The translations under genes were made by a program, and so were the position numbers. From IMG/VR virus record IMGVR_UViG_3300023178_000062, positions 1 to 53,700 of that record: a stretch of 53,700 nucleotides of DNA; one strand, given 5' to 3'. The DNA comes from a virus. This document shows positions 17,501 to 28,900 of this stretch, piece by piece. Position 1 is the stretch's first letter. Every line of letters starts with the position of its first letter. Under the pieces are notes generated by a model. It saw nothing but the letters and a program-made list of their open reading frames with translations. It did no database searches and was not told where the DNA came from.

Positions 17501-20500
17501 ATAATCCAACATCTTCATTAATTTTCCAAACTGGCAGTAAATCTGTTGCTTCTCTTGTTAGAGATATTACCGATTCCAAAATTAGTTATTTCTTTAGAAG
17601 AGATTTTGTTGCTACAGGTTCATCTTCGGGTGGTTCCCTAACTTTTGCTGCTCAACTTCCATACGGAACTCAGAGATTTGTCTCCTTTACAAAGAACAAT
17701 TATGTAATGACTGTTTTGGATCCTGGCGTGGGTGATGTAGTTAATTTCCAAAAAGGTGATATAGTATACATTAGAGATGAGTACATTGATATAGAAAATT
17801 CTACAGATGAGTCTAGTGGATTAGTTGCTGGTACTGCAACAATTACTTTCCCAACTGATTATTTTGGGGAAAATATGTCTACTTACCCTAAGGTAAAATT
17901 AACTGCATCTCTTGAAGTAAGTAAAGCAAAACCAAAATTAAAAACATCCGTAAAAAATAAAAGAATTATTGTTACTTCATCAAACGATAATGTTATTCCA
18001 TTAAGAGGTAATGATTATGATTCTGGAGACATTGGAATTTTCTCATATTCCGATGTATATAAATTAGCATATGTTTATGAAGGTTCATTAACTGAACCAC
18101 CAAAAGTTGATTCTAGTGGACAATTAATTTCAGGAAAAGATGTTACCGACAGATTTATTTTTGATGATGGGCAACGTCCTTCTTACTATGATGTCTCTAG
18201 ACTCATTTTAAAACCAGGGGAGCAGGCACCAACTGGTAGGTTGGTTGTTGGTTTTGATTATTTTGAGCATTCCCAAGGAGAATTTTGCACTGTTGATTCT
18301 TATGTACATGAGTCTGGTGTTGACATTAATGACATTCCTTACTACAATTTACCTTCCGGAAGGGTTTCTCTTTCCGACGTAATTGATTTTAGACCTAAAG
18401 TAGATACAACTGTAGTAACTAGTGGTTTCCAAGATGGATCTATTTTGGCAAATCTAGATTATATTTCTTTTGATAAATCTGGCGGTGTCCCATCAGTTTC
18501 TCCTGCTCCAGATAGTAATCTAGAGTACACTGTAAAATTTGATGAGGTAAGTTATCTTAATAGAATTGATGCTTTGTTTATTGATAAAACTGGCGAATTT
18601 ATTATCAAAAAAGGAAATTCATCTAAGAATCCATCTAAACCTGATAGTGTAGAAGATTCAATTCCTTTATATTACATCTATCTTCCAGCATTATCACAAA
18701 ATTCAGAAGACATTAAAATTGTGCCTGTCGATAATCGCAGATACACAATGCGTGATATCGGCAAGTTAGAAAAGAGAATTGAAAGACTAGAATATTACAC
18801 TGCGTTGAGTATTCTTGAACAACAGGCATTGAACATGCAGATTAAGGATTCTCTAGGATTTGATAGATTTAAGGGTGGATTCTTAGTAGATAATTTTGAA
18901 AGTCATGGAGTTGGTGACGTAGAATCTTCCGAGTATGTTTGTGCTATTGATCCACAACAGTCAGTTTTAAGAGCACAAGTTTATGAAGATAATATCAAAC
19001 TTGTGGAAGCAAATACCAGAGAAGATGAAAGATTCTTTGCTGGATATCAAAAAACTGGTAACGTTATTTCGCTTCCATATACATCAACATCATTAGTTGG
19101 AAACAATTCTGCTACAAAGACTATTAATCCAAACCCATTTGTTGTTTTACAATACGTTGGAGAAATTCACATTACTCCAAACGTAGACCAGTGGTTTGAC
19201 AGCACTATTGTTCCATTGGTTACAAATAACAATACCAATTTGTTTAATGTATATATTGCGAAGAAAAATGACCCGCAGAATGCAATTGCTTCTATTTACA
19301 ATTCATTTATAATCTCCTGGAGTGGTGTTGATACTGCGTTTAATTCTATAAATTCAGTATCTACTAACAATACAAATTTTGCTGAATCTAGCACAACTAA
19401 CTCTTTAGTAGCAAGTTCTTCTAATGTAAGTCCAAACAATAATAATCTTGGAAAAGGATTATCTTCTGAGGTTAAAAATGGTGTTGCAATTTCTACTGAC
19501 ATTCAATTCTTTGCTCGTAGCATTCCAGTTAAATTTGTTGTTACGAGAATGAAACCAAGAACTACTATCTATCCATTTATTGATGGTAGAGACGTAAGTA
19601 GATGGACTATTCCTGATTCTGATTTTACCGGTATTCCAAGTTCTTCACTATCAACATTTGGTTCCACAATAACCACAGATGATGCTGGTAACGCTAGTGG
19701 TATAATTTTACTACCAGCTGGATTTGCACCAGTTCAAGGAACCTCTTGGACAGGAAATATTCTTGACGTTGTTTACGATGAGGGTTCAGAAAAACTCAAT
19801 TTGGTATCTGGTAAAAAAACTATTAGATTTACTTCAAGTCAAACAAATGAGCAAAAAGATGTAGTTGATTCTTATGCTGAGGTTGTATTCTATTCACAAG
19901 GAACTAAACCACAGAATCCACCATCTATAATTTCCACACAACCTTCTCTATTCAAATCAAATGAAGGAATTCAATTTGTGGAAAGCAATACAGATAATCC
20001 AATAAAACCAAATCCTTTAGCACAGACTTTTAGAATAGAAAATTTTGATGGTGGTGTATTTGCGACAGGTATAGATCTATTCTTCAGTAAGAAAAGTTCT
20101 AGTATACCAGTAAAAGTATATTTAACTGATGTTAATATTGGAAAACCCGGAAAAAATATTATTCCAGGAACACAAAAAATATTATTACCCAAAACCTATT
20201 TGAAAGTTACTTCAACTGGTTCTATAACAATTAGAAATGATGATTTAATTTCTGGTGTAACTTCAGGTTCAATTGGACCTCTTGAAAAAATCTTGGATAG
20301 AAATGGAAATGAAGTTACTCTAATTGGCGGAGTAAATTATAACCTAACTAACGAACAAGTATACACTTTTGTTCTATCAAATCATAATGGTAAGTCATTT
20401 ATTCAAGACGAAGCATTATCTTCAGCATCAATTACTTCCTATAATAATACAAACAATACAAATATTCAACTAAAAATTACTAAAGATTATGGTAAAATTT

Positions 20501-22176
20501 CAAAATTTGTTGTTGAAAACGTTGGTTCAAATTATGATGGAGCAATTTTAACTGTTGAAAGTCCACAACTACCAGGCGAAAGTCAAGCAGCTGTTGCTCC
20601 TTATGTTTCTAATGGTATTGTATATGATGCAGAATTATCCTTACCTGGTTCCGGATATACATCTGCACCATCAGTTATTGTAAAAGGAATTGGTAGTGGT
20701 GCAAATGGTGCTATAGTTAGAGCAATCCTTGATATTGATACTCCTGCAGTGAGAATGGGAGTTGCTGTTGATGATGGATCTAATCCAAATTCAGCAACAC
20801 CAACCAAATTTGTGTTTGAAAATCCTGTTTATTTACAAAATGATTCTGATTATGCTATACAAATTGAAACTGACTCCACAGATTATCTATTGTGGACATC
20901 AAAACTTGGAGATGTTGAGGAATTAACAGGCGTTAAGGTAAGTTCTCAACCTTTACTTGGTTCTTTATACAGGTCACAAAATACTGACACTTGGGTTGAA
21001 GATTTATTTGAAGATCTTAAATTTACATTAAATCGAGCAAAATTTGATATTTCTAAACCGTCTAGTTTAACACTAGTAAATGACGATTTAGAATATCAAA
21101 AATTATCTCTAAACCCAATAGAGACTAATTCTGGTTCTAATACTAATGCCACATCAGATTTATTTAAATCTAATAATTCTGTGTTTAAAGTTTATCAGAG
21201 AAATCATGGTTTTGAAGGTAAAGGGAACTCAAAAGTTTTCTTTAGATCTGTAGATAATTTTGCAGGATTATCAGGAACTTCATTCATTCAGAATTATTAT
21301 ACTGCAAATTCTGTTGGTATTGATACATATACAATCAAATCTATTTCTCAGGCGGGAGATAGTGTAAGAGGTGGGGGTTCTAATGTTTACGCAACACAGA
21401 ACATTAAATTTGAAAAAATTTATGCTGACATTGCAAATTTACAGGCACCCAATACAAAAATTACATCTTCAATTAAAACTACCAATGTAGTCCCAATTGA
21501 CAACCCAACAAATAACTATGTGTCATATAGCACATCAGATTTCGAAACAACTTTCTTAAATCAAGAACAATATTTTGAGAATCAAAAATTTGTTTGTTCA
21601 AAAATTAATGAGGTATTAAATGATACTGGTAAATCTTTAGCATACAAATTTGATTTGTCTTCTGAGGTAGATTACCTATCACCAATCATTGATCTTAGAA
21701 ATGTAAGTGTAAAGACTTCATCTTCTAGAGTAGAAAATGCAACTGGTTATGAAGATAGATATGGCAAGAGGTATCAACTACTAGAATTCTGGCCAGTGTA
21801 TCAATTTGTTATTCAAGGTGTAAATACAGCGGAAACTCCAATTGCGGAACTACAAGTAATTAGGGGAAGATTGTCTGGAGCACAAGGTATTGTAGTTTCA
21901 GCAGATGGTTCTAATCTTGTAGTGAGAATGAACAACAATGGTATTTTTGAAACAAACGAGGGTATTATCTTTAGTGACCCAACCAATTTAACATTAAATG
22001 ATAATTTAAATATAAAAATTGCTAGTGAAAGTATTATTAATAAGATTAATCCCCAATTTAATATTAACGATGGAGTAGTTGCGTATAACCCAACTGCTGA
22101 TGTAGATTATAATAATATTATTGACGGTAAGGTAATTCTATGGGATGGTAAGACTGGAATTCTTACAATTTCATGA
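14572..22176 (+). CDS. DUF4815-type baseplate/tail structural protein (2534 aa), probably missing its C-terminal domain
   Basis: The N-terminus (YYDDFNRDKDFYRVLFRPGY, then SVQSRELTTLQSILQEQ) is the hallmark of the DUF4815 family of phage virion proteins. Further family blocks follow in order: residues about 1200-1280 (RPSYYDVSRL ... GFDYFEH ... VIDFRPK), 1390-1480 (DIGKLEKRIERLEYYTALS), 1640-1690 (RMKPRTTIYPFIDG), 1810-1880 (NPLAQTFRIENFDGGVFATG) and 2076-2165 (PVYLQNDSDYAIQI ... GSLYRSQNTDTW). Three SGAxGxV modules and several GxGY repeats are interspersed. Family members usually continue from an SPxIDxR block into a C-terminal RYITK-type domain. Here the frame stops after residue 2534, and that domain is found in the next reading frame. 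It is likely a baseplate or tail component; no enzymatic motif was identified. Confidence 0.85.
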   Translation: MAQNTNLNVSPYYDDFNRDKDFYRVLFRPGYSVQSRELTTLQSILQEQIERYGNYQFKQGELVTPGEVGLNTKLNYVKLSSVSEVAINEGGEIVYRKYDISGLVGGTLVGVTSGVQATVLAVKTETTSNSDTLFVSYISSGDSTTEPTFRQGELLEVVDGVNTPVLTVGTDGAVLPNFISITDVETEITETVFSPALGLAAAVDIQEGIYFVNGFFVRNSSQLLIVDPYNNKPSAKVAFNITENIITPEFDESLYDNSRGSSNFSAPGSHRLQIELVAQSYGYNEILDKNSIELITIKNGSVLKKIKQKEYNVLEETLARRTFDESGDYVVDNFTFDVREYVQTSDNTGLFSVNSSTGLVNGLPQSEAKQKLIGTVGPGKAYVKGYEIINKETKYLTLDKATDTIQRNNVLLKYNGASSFYVTNVYGSVPVNAEGVELESYPSIYLMNTFNDGGVGLNGLTNTFRNTDNHRGELMSDGPPDSVGFDLDLEPSDIAVKTIWVERSTQILPSYVETFLPAPGDLLWVIRNYDVQEGSGTTRTATTERVRVVSTALVKNEKVAPGSAVRYAEITIAGKRDVVDALFKDFDLGDQQSRRRVFLSYENAFTVNALPTEDEQGNPIVPPLTRENYYWGTIVDYTDAVSPVIGLCKPSNFILEKYGDGFNPIKDKIASKGIRDEQEEYNSIFKFGYFAPQFFTRLKLTEFITDGFRPGKYVNGITSGAYGVVEGTTGGVYSSTDVLHLKVQSGKFVEGETLVDEDGNLLKVATSNTISHFVIHNQGTSYNSSSVAIIDGQVYDRSKIAINRVDDGVQLATISIEDDVVRDIKYVNPPTIRITEGTGAIVTAVLFQETVKTYTPQDVKSFYGSYGSGSQGQNIFTADVVSDNANYATFTKISDSTFSGEKGLNYLSVNSLSTNLSQILKQTDIVQYVDDLGNVTRAIVLYSTASTGTQKARVYLDSVLRENVSSSILNKISTKVDNPTSSLIFQTGSKSVASLVRDITDSKISYFFRRDFVATGSSSGGSLTFAAQLPYGTQRFVSFTKNNYVMTVLDPGVGDVVNFQKGDIVYIRDEYIDIENSTDESSGLVAGTATITFPTDYFGENMSTYPKVKLTASLEVSKAKPKLKTSVKNKRIIVTSSNDNVIPLRGNDYDSGDIGIFSYSDVYKLAYVYEGSLTEPPKVDSSGQLISGKDVTDRFIFDDGQRPSYYDVSRLILKPGEQAPTGRLVVGFDYFEHSQGEFCTVDSYVHESGVDINDIPYYNLPSGRVSLSDVIDFRPKVDTTVVTSGFQDGSILANLDYISFDKSGGVPSVSPAPDSNLEYTVKFDEVSYLNRIDALFIDKTGEFIIKKGNSSKNPSKPDSVEDSIPLYYIYLPALSQNSEDIKIVPVDNRRYTMRDIGKLEKRIERLEYYTALSILEQQALNMQIKDSLGFDRFKGGFLVDNFESHGVGDVESSEYVCAIDPQQSVLRAQVYEDNIKLVEANTREDERFFAGYQKTGNVISLPYTSTSLVGNNSATKTINPNPFVVLQYVGEIHITPNVDQWFDSTIVPLVTNNNTNLFNVYIAKKNDPQNAIASIYNSFIISWSGVDTAFNSINSVSTNNTNFAESSTTNSLVASSSNVSPNNNNLGKGLSSEVKNGVAISTDIQFFARSIPVKFVVTRMKPRTTIYPFIDGRDVSRWTIPDSDFTGIPSSSLSTFGSTITTDDAGNASGIILLPAGFAPVQGTSWTGNILDVVYDEGSEKLNLVSGKKTIRFTSSQTNEQKDVVDSYAEVVFYSQGTKPQNPPSIISTQPSLFKSNEGIQFVESNTDNPIKPNPLAQTFRIENFDGGVFATGIDLFFSKKSSSIPVKVYLTDVNIGKPGKNIIPGTQKILLPKTYLKVTSTGSITIRNDDLISGVTSGSIGPLEKILDRNGNEVTLIGGVNYNLTNEQVYTFVLSNHNGKSFIQDEALSSASITSYNNTNNTNIQLKITKDYGKISKFVVENVGSNYDGAILTVESPQLPGESQAAVAPYVSNGIVYDAELSLPGSGYTSAPSVIVKGIGSGANGAIVRAILDIDTPAVRMGVAVDDGSNPNSATPTKFVFENPVYLQNDSDYAIQIETDSTDYLLWTSKLGDVEELTGVKVSSQPLLGSLYRSQNTDTWVEDLFEDLKFTLNRAKFDISKPSSLTLVNDDLEYQKLSLNPIETNSGSNTNATSDLFKSNNSVFKVYQRNHGFEGKGNSKVFFRSVDNFAGLSGTSFIQNYYTANSVGIDTYTIKSISQAGDSVRGGGSNVYATQNIKFEKIYADIANLQAPNTKITSSIKTTNVVPIDNPTNNYVSYSTSDFETTFLNQEQYFENQKFVCSKINEVLNDTGKSLAYKFDLSSEVDYLSPIIDLRNVSVKTSSSRVENATGYEDRYGKRYQLLEFWPVYQFVIQGVNTAETPIAELQVIRGRLSGAQGIVVSADGSNLVVRMNNNGIFETNEGIIFSDPTNLTLNDNLNIKIASESIINKINPQFNINDGVVAYNPTADVDYNNIIDGKVILWDGKTGILTIS
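22136..22176 (+). other. Possible +1 frame junction between the two DUF4815-type reading frames
   Basis: The upstream frame ends at TGA 22174-22176. The downstream frame is open from 22136, just after an in-frame TAA at 22133-22135, so the frames overlap by about 40 bases. Moving from the first to the second requires a +1 (or -2) shift. No classic slippery heptamer is visible. It could be a natural gene split, a recent frameshift, a recoding site or a sequencing error. Confidence 0.5.
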
Positions 22177-22771
22177 GAAGAAACCAATTAATGATGATTA
22201 CACTTCTGCAACAATTCCCAATAGTGACTATTCCAGAAATTCTACTCTCGCAAGCCAGGTTCCTGATGTGTTCAGAGTAAATGATTATATTAAATTTGAT
22301 GGAACATTAGAGGGTTCAGAAAGATATCTACAAATTAAATCAATTAACTATTCAACCGGAATAGATTACAGAGATGACGTAGAAATTACAAATACATCAT
22401 CTATTTGTAAATATCTTACAAAAGAAGCAAATCTTTCAGTTCCTAGTACAAGTCTTGATGTGAGAATTACATCTAACAGTAAAGATGTTGGCGATATTAA
22501 AATTTTCTATAGAATCTTGGAAAGTTCTTCTCAAGAAGTGCTATCCAATTTTAGATGGACTGAAATGCCTGTAGATTTACTTGGCACTGAATTTAAAAAG
22601 AAAGATTCTATTGCTGGTGCTTTCGAGAGAAGAGAAGATTATCAGGAAATTAAATACTACATCAATGATTTGCCTGAATTTACTAAGTATCAAATAAAAA
22701 TTATTCTTAGAAGTGATGACCCAGTATATACACCAAAGGTACAAGATATTAGAATTGTAGCGTCAGTATGA
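22145..22771 (+). CDS. C-terminal domain of the DUF4815-type protein in a separate frame (208 aa)
   Basis: The first ATG in this frame is at 22145, inside the end of the preceding gene, with only a weak AAGG 12 bases upstream. Residues about 90-140 (CKYLTKEANLSVPSTSLDVR, then IKIFYRILE) resemble the SRYISK ... VYYK domain that normally forms the C-terminus of DUF4815-type proteins. The end (DLPEFTKYQIKIILRSDD ... RIVAS) is also typical of such C-termini. It is either a separate subunit translated by coupling or the 3' portion of a frameshifted gene. The next gene overlaps it by four bases (ATGA at 22768). If it is a separate gene, the start codon is uncertain. Confidence 0.7.
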   Translation: MVRLEFLQFHEKKPINDDYTSATIPNSDYSRNSTLASQVPDVFRVNDYIKFDGTLEGSERYLQIKSINYSTGIDYRDDVEITNTSSICKYLTKEANLSVPSTSLDVRITSNSKDVGDIKIFYRILESSSQEVLSNFRWTEMPVDLLGTEFKKKDSIAGAFERREDYQEIKYYINDLPEFTKYQIKIILRSDDPVYTPKVQDIRIVASV

Positions 22772-22971
22772 TGAAAAATTATTATAAAGTGGAAGGTCAC
22801 GAAAATTTGTATCGTGACCCAAATACTCATGCAATTATTAACACTGAAAAACCCAATAAAAACCAGTTGAGACAGCATCTTGACACAACTGCGGACGACA
22901 TAAATAGTTTGAAGGAAGATATACGGGAACTTAAACTTCTGTTACTGGAGCATATAAAGAAACATGGCTAA
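22768..22971 (+). CDS. Small coiled-coil protein (67 aa)
   Basis: It overlaps the upstream gene by ATGA and the downstream giant gene by eight bases, so it is embedded in a coupled chain. Two ATGs in tandem (22768 and 22771) could both serve as start. Residues about 35-64 (DTTADDINSLKEDIRELKLL) have heptad spacing typical of a short coiled coil, and the protein is highly charged. No named family was recognised; similar small helical ORFs occur next to giant structural genes in cyanomyoviruses. A chaperone or oligomerisation role for its neighbours is conjecture. Confidence 0.75.
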   Translation: MMKNYYKVEGHENLYRDPNTHAIINTEKPNKNQLRQHLDTTADDINSLKEDIRELKLLLLEHIKKHG

Positions 22972-25900
22972 AAGAGAAGTAAAAAGATCATTTACCTTTG
23001 AGCAACAACGCCAGGAAATCAACCTGCTTGCTGATGATACAGGTGATAAAGATCTACTGACTACCACAGATAAAAATTCTCTAGTTGATTCTATCAACGA
23101 AGTAGTCACTGTTCCAGAGGACGAAATTTTCGTTGACCAAATTGCAACAAGTTCATCTGAGCAAAGGATGGTCTTTGTTGATGAGGCGACCCGTATTGCT
23201 GCAGCAGACTATGAAACTATTGGCAGTAAGCCATCTGGTACTCTTCCCGGTTATAATCCAGATTTTGGTCGTTTAGCATATGATGCGGTAAGTGATACTG
23301 ATGCCACTAGATTTACATATAATTCTTCGACTGATCTCCTCCGTGTTCCCAATGTAAAGGCGGATATCAGAAATAGAAACAACGAAGGTATTTCCGATTC
23401 TCCAGGTCAGGAAATACTTGATATTAATGTAAATGTTGATGGTCATTCTCCTTCAGAAACAGCAAGATTAACTGGTAGACTGAGAACTCAGGCTACTAAT
23501 TCCCCTATTGAAATTCAGAAGAGTTTACTTAAACTAGAGCAGAGAGCAAGAGCAGAAATTTCTAATGGTTCTGCAATTGATTTATTTACGGGGCAAGATG
23601 TTGGTGCATATATTAATGTAACTAACAACAAGAAAATTTTATATGTTAGTGCTGATGATGAGAACGCTACAGATATTCCATCTAATGATGGTAGCAATAT
23701 CAACAGACCATTCAAATCTATTGAAAGAGCACTGATTGAAGCAGCAAAGAGAAGTTATGTTGCCCCTGGTGTTGGTTCAGAAGAAGGTGAAACTGGTGCT
23801 GACCTGTTTGAAAATTTTACAATTCTACTCTTTCCAGGTGAATATATCATTGACAACTCTCCTGGCGTTGATGCAAATGGAGATGCTTTTACTGCAGCAG
23901 ATATTGAAGAAGAAATTAAGTCAAGACAAGGTGAGGTATATAACAGCACCACAAGTTTTGCAAACGAACTAAAGAAATTTAATCCTGTTGAAGGTGGACT
24001 TATTGTACCTAGAGGTACATCTATCGTAGGTTTAGACCTGCGTAAAACTTTAATTAGACCTAAGTATGTTCCCGATCCTGCAGATGATGCGGTATCTAGT
24101 TCTGCTATGTTCAGGCTGACAGGTGCTTGCTACATCTGGCAGTTTACTATTAAGGATACTCCTAACGCATTTGGAAGTCATCATAAACTAACTGCTTTTG
24201 AATATGCCAACTATCATCAGTTAGAGAACTACTACAAAAAAATTGACAAATATAGTAGAAATGATGAGACAACTAATCCTCCTGCTGGAAGATTTAAAGA
24301 TGCTGAAAATATTCTACTAGATAACAAGCGTTTTATTGCTCAACTTGCTGTTGCTTATGTTGAAAGAAATAACGCTACTTTATCAGCAAATATTGACATT
24401 TTAACTGATGGTTTAGATCCAAATTTCCCAGGAGGAGTAGTAAACTTAGATGGCAGTGTAGCAGACCCAACACAAACAGTTGGTGAGTCTTGTGTAGATG
24501 ATACTGTTCTACTTATTGAGAGAATTGCTTACAACCTAGCGCATGGCGGAAACAATCGTGTTGTAGAAGCAGCACAATTCTATCGTGACAATAATGTACT
24601 ACTTGGAGAAGAAGCAGAAGCAGTAGAAGTATTCCAAGCAGCAAATGAGATTTGTCAATATATTGTAAATAACTATGATGTCCTAGAAGATAAAAATAAC
24701 GTAATTACAAGAGACTTTGCTCCCGGTGGAGTAAGTGTTCTTGATACCACACTACTGAATGTTGATACTACATTTAGCTCACAGATATTTGATTTCAATC
24801 TTTTACCAGACCTTAGTGCTCAAACTGCTGGATATGAGATTGACGACCCAACAGACCCAGCAGGATGTGCTAATGTAAGAAGTGCTATCAACACATTCTG
24901 GGATATAATTATTCAAGCTGTTGATGTCGATGCCGATCCCGGTTCACCCATTGGTCCAACAGGTGAAGAGGATTACAACCAGAGAATTGAAGAAAACAGA
25001 ATTGTTGGTTTCGTCCAGAACAAGTATCTGTCTGACACTGTTGCTTCAGCATCTCCATATGTATTCAACATCTCACTACGCTCTGTATGGGGTCTGTGTG
25101 GTCTCTTGAGCGACGGTGCTCAGTCCACAGGTCTTCGCTCTATGGTGCTGGCGCAATACACTGGCATCTCCCTACAGAGAGATGATAGGGCATTCATTTT
25201 GAATGGAACTACCACAAGTCAGGTAGAAGACCCTGACGAGAGACATTCTAACTCTATTGCTGAGTATAGAAAAGATTGGAGACACTTCCACATTAAGTCC
25301 AGAAACAATTCATTCCTACAGATTGTGTCTGTGTTCGCTGTGGGACAGGCAGACCACTTCACAGTAGAGACAGGTGGAGACCATTCAATTACAAACTCCA
25401 ACTCAAACTTTGGTAATCAATCTCTGATTGCTGTATCTCACAGAACAGAAATCTTCAAGCAGGACAATGGTGCTTTCATTGTTGGACTAGTTCCACCTAG
25501 AGGATTGGATCCCACTAGAGAAAGTAGAGTTAACATCTACAATATTGATTTTGGTTCAACTTTAGCAAGATGGAATGCTGGAGATATTAATTCAAATACC
25601 GAAGGATTTAGAAAAATTTATGTTAAAGTAGACGGAGAATCACTAATCAAAGAAGGTGATATTCCAGAATACTACTCCATACGTCCAGGAACAACACAAG
25701 AACAAGCAGAACTATTAGTTGATGATGTAAATTACCTTTTAGGTAAGAGACAGTATTCTGATGGAGATCCAGAAGCAATTTATGCAAGACTACCAAAGAA
25801 TTTTGACGAATCTCAACTAGAGACTTTTGCTGCAAGATTAAGAGACAACACTACATTTGCTGGTACTCCAGACCAGTATGACCCAGCAGATGTATATTCC

Positions 25901-28900
25901 GAAGGAAAAATTTCTACCGAGGCAACACTTTTAACTGGTGGTTCTATTGCAGCGGCATCTCTTGAAACTTCAGTTAAAAGTTTCTATGCCATCCAAAGCA
26001 CTTCCACATTAAACTTTGGTGATGTTGGATTCGGAACTAATGAAATTATCACTGGAACTGATATTAGTAATGCTTTCCCAACTTCCCCAACAAATGCTGT
26101 TCATTTTGGATTTCCCTCTGGTGGTGGAGTTGCTGCAGCAACGACTAGATATAAATTAATGGTCGGAACCAATACCGGCGATTTTAGATTTGAAATTGCA
26201 GAAGCATCTATTAAAACAGTTGCATGTGAAGGAACCTCTGTTCCTGTAGCAGATACAGATTCAGATTTAGAAAATATTTTATATCAAGCAGTATCAGGTG
26301 TTCCTCAAGCAGGTCAAGTTCAATACACATATAATCAAGTAGTGTATGGGGGAAGCGCCGCAATTGATGCATTGAGAGCAACAGGGCAAGGTGCTAGATT
26401 TGATGTTTATAGAACAAAAAATGAAAATAGATATGTAGTCAAACTCGATGCTAGAGGTATTTCATATAATATTGGAGATACTTTTACAATTGATGGCGCA
26501 GATTTAGGTGGTATCTCTTCTACAGATCCAGCGGGACACGTTCTTACTTTAGACAATGCTACTCTATCTGGAGGAACCGGATATACTGTAGGGACTAATA
26601 TTGCAACCACTGGCGGCACAGGAACTAATTTAACAGTTGATATTATTTCCGTTGACTCAAATGGTGCTATTACAGAACTCAGAGTTAATAATGGTGGTTC
26701 TGGTTACAATGCTGCTGGAGGAGAATCAGTAAGTATTTCTGGAGGAACAATTGCAGCAACCATAGAAACTGAAATTGTTGAGCTAGATCCAACATTAAAT
26801 AACAACGATTTAATTATCCACGTTGTTGCAAATGACAATAGTGGTAATGGTATTGGTAGAAATAATGACTACCCTGTACTTTTCTCCAACTCATCTGCAT
26901 CCGCAGAAACATTAAGCGTAAGGATGTTCATCCGAGACGTAACTCTACCAGCAAATATATCTTACGAAACAAACGATTTATATACTTTTAATTCAATTAA
27001 TGACATTGATTATACTATCCCCAGTGGTGGATTTGATTCCGAATATATTTTCTCCTTAGTCCAAACAACAGGACCAAATCCATGGCAAAATTTTGGTGTA
27101 GTAGCACCAACGGATCCAACTGTTGGTTCCACAACTATTGTTAAAAATAGATTACTTGGTGGTTCCGGATTTAGTGCCACATCAGGATTTAATACAATAA
27201 AATTCCCAGGTTCTTTATTGGGTGGAGTTGATGGAACAAATGATTTCACAGTAACTATCAATACAATTGGTGGTGCCACAATTCCAACTTTGAACTTTAA
27301 CGCTGATAATAGTATTAAGAGAAAATATTATGGTTGGGAGTTTGCAAGAACTATTAATGGAGAATACTATGGTCGCCTAGCAATTCTTGTTGATGACGAG
27401 AGGAGAGGTGGAACCGTAACTATTGAAGGTATTCCCGGAGAATTTGATTATACAAATACTGGAACTAAATTTAACGGATATACCTCTTCCACTAATGTAA
27501 ATGCAACTGCAACTACACAAGCTGGATTGCAATTATCTAGAACCATTACTGGCATTGTTAATAACACTCCTGGCGCTAGCACATTTACTATTACAGTTTC
27601 AAATCCCGTTGATAAACCAGCTCACCCATTCTTTGTTGGTGATGAAGTTTATTTTGACGAAACAAATAATTCTGATGGTTCTTCCCTATCTGGTCCATAT
27701 GTGGTAAGAGAAAGAACTAATGATACAGAATTTGTAATTGGTGTCTCTAATGCAGCAAATCTACCTACCGCTAATTGGATTACTGGTGGAGATGTTTATA
27801 AATTCTCTGAATCTAAGACTATCCCTGTTCAAGCAACAGTCGGAAACATTGTAATTAACCAGGGTGAAATTACAGCAATCTATCCTAATGATTGGGTAAT
27901 TGGAGCACCAGGTCCACAGGATTACACTAGTGGTTGGACATCATCTGGTTCTAAATTAAGTTATGATGATGTTTTTATTCTAGATACAGGTTCAGATACA
28001 CCTTTCTTACCAGAAACAACAATCACATTTACTATTACAACAGGAGTATTGATTACCAGAGCTGGTCTTACATATAGTAGTGCTGGTATTAAAGAAGAAG
28101 GTTATCTAACTGGTAGTGCATTGGGTGTTGACTACAAACCATTTGATGAAACTAGAACATTAGAGCAAAACCAAGTTACTTATGATCCTGAGTTCTCAAC
28201 TACTAACGAAAACTTATCTCTATTAAGAAGAATAACACAAAGAGTTGATACAAATCCTGTTTCTGGAGCACTTGAGCAAAGCGATAATTTTGAATTCAAT
28301 GATAACGTTATTAGTTCTCTTTATGTTAATAGAATTCAAGATTCTAGAGCAGCAAATGGTAATAATGAATTGCTATGGAGATTGATTTGTAAAGTTCCTA
28401 AGGATGGATATAATAATATTAAGTTAAGAGCACCGGAAGGTAAGTTTATTATTCACCTTAAGGATCCTGGTATTGGATTTGGTGATGAAACACTAGACTA
28501 TCCTTTTGTCTATGATTCTGCCCAAACAGGTATCATTAGAAAGTTCTCTGTAGAGACAGTAGGTACAGATGAGGTGGCAGCGTCACCATCTACTCAAGAA
28601 TTCAAAAAGAGTTTGAAGAGAGGTGGAAACGGAACCTATACAGATTATGCAGAACTTGACATCGGTTCTGGTGTTGGTGGAGAAACTTTAGTACCATCCG
28701 ATGCTACATTTACTGTTGCTAGTGGAGAAGTATCTCTTGTCAATCCAGGAACAAATTATAATAAGGGTGATAAATTAACTTTACCTGGCGGCACAGTAAT
28801 TATTGTTACTGAAGCTGTCACAACATATCCTAAATCATTCTTCGTTAGACAGGTAGAACCAATTGTTGAATATGAGTACAACGTGAGAGATGGATACTAT

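Noticed and set aside
22173-22281. ATGA-coupled short frame starting at 22173
   Set aside because: It runs only about 35 codons in a third frame with no recognisable content; the domain-bearing frame is the one open from 22136.
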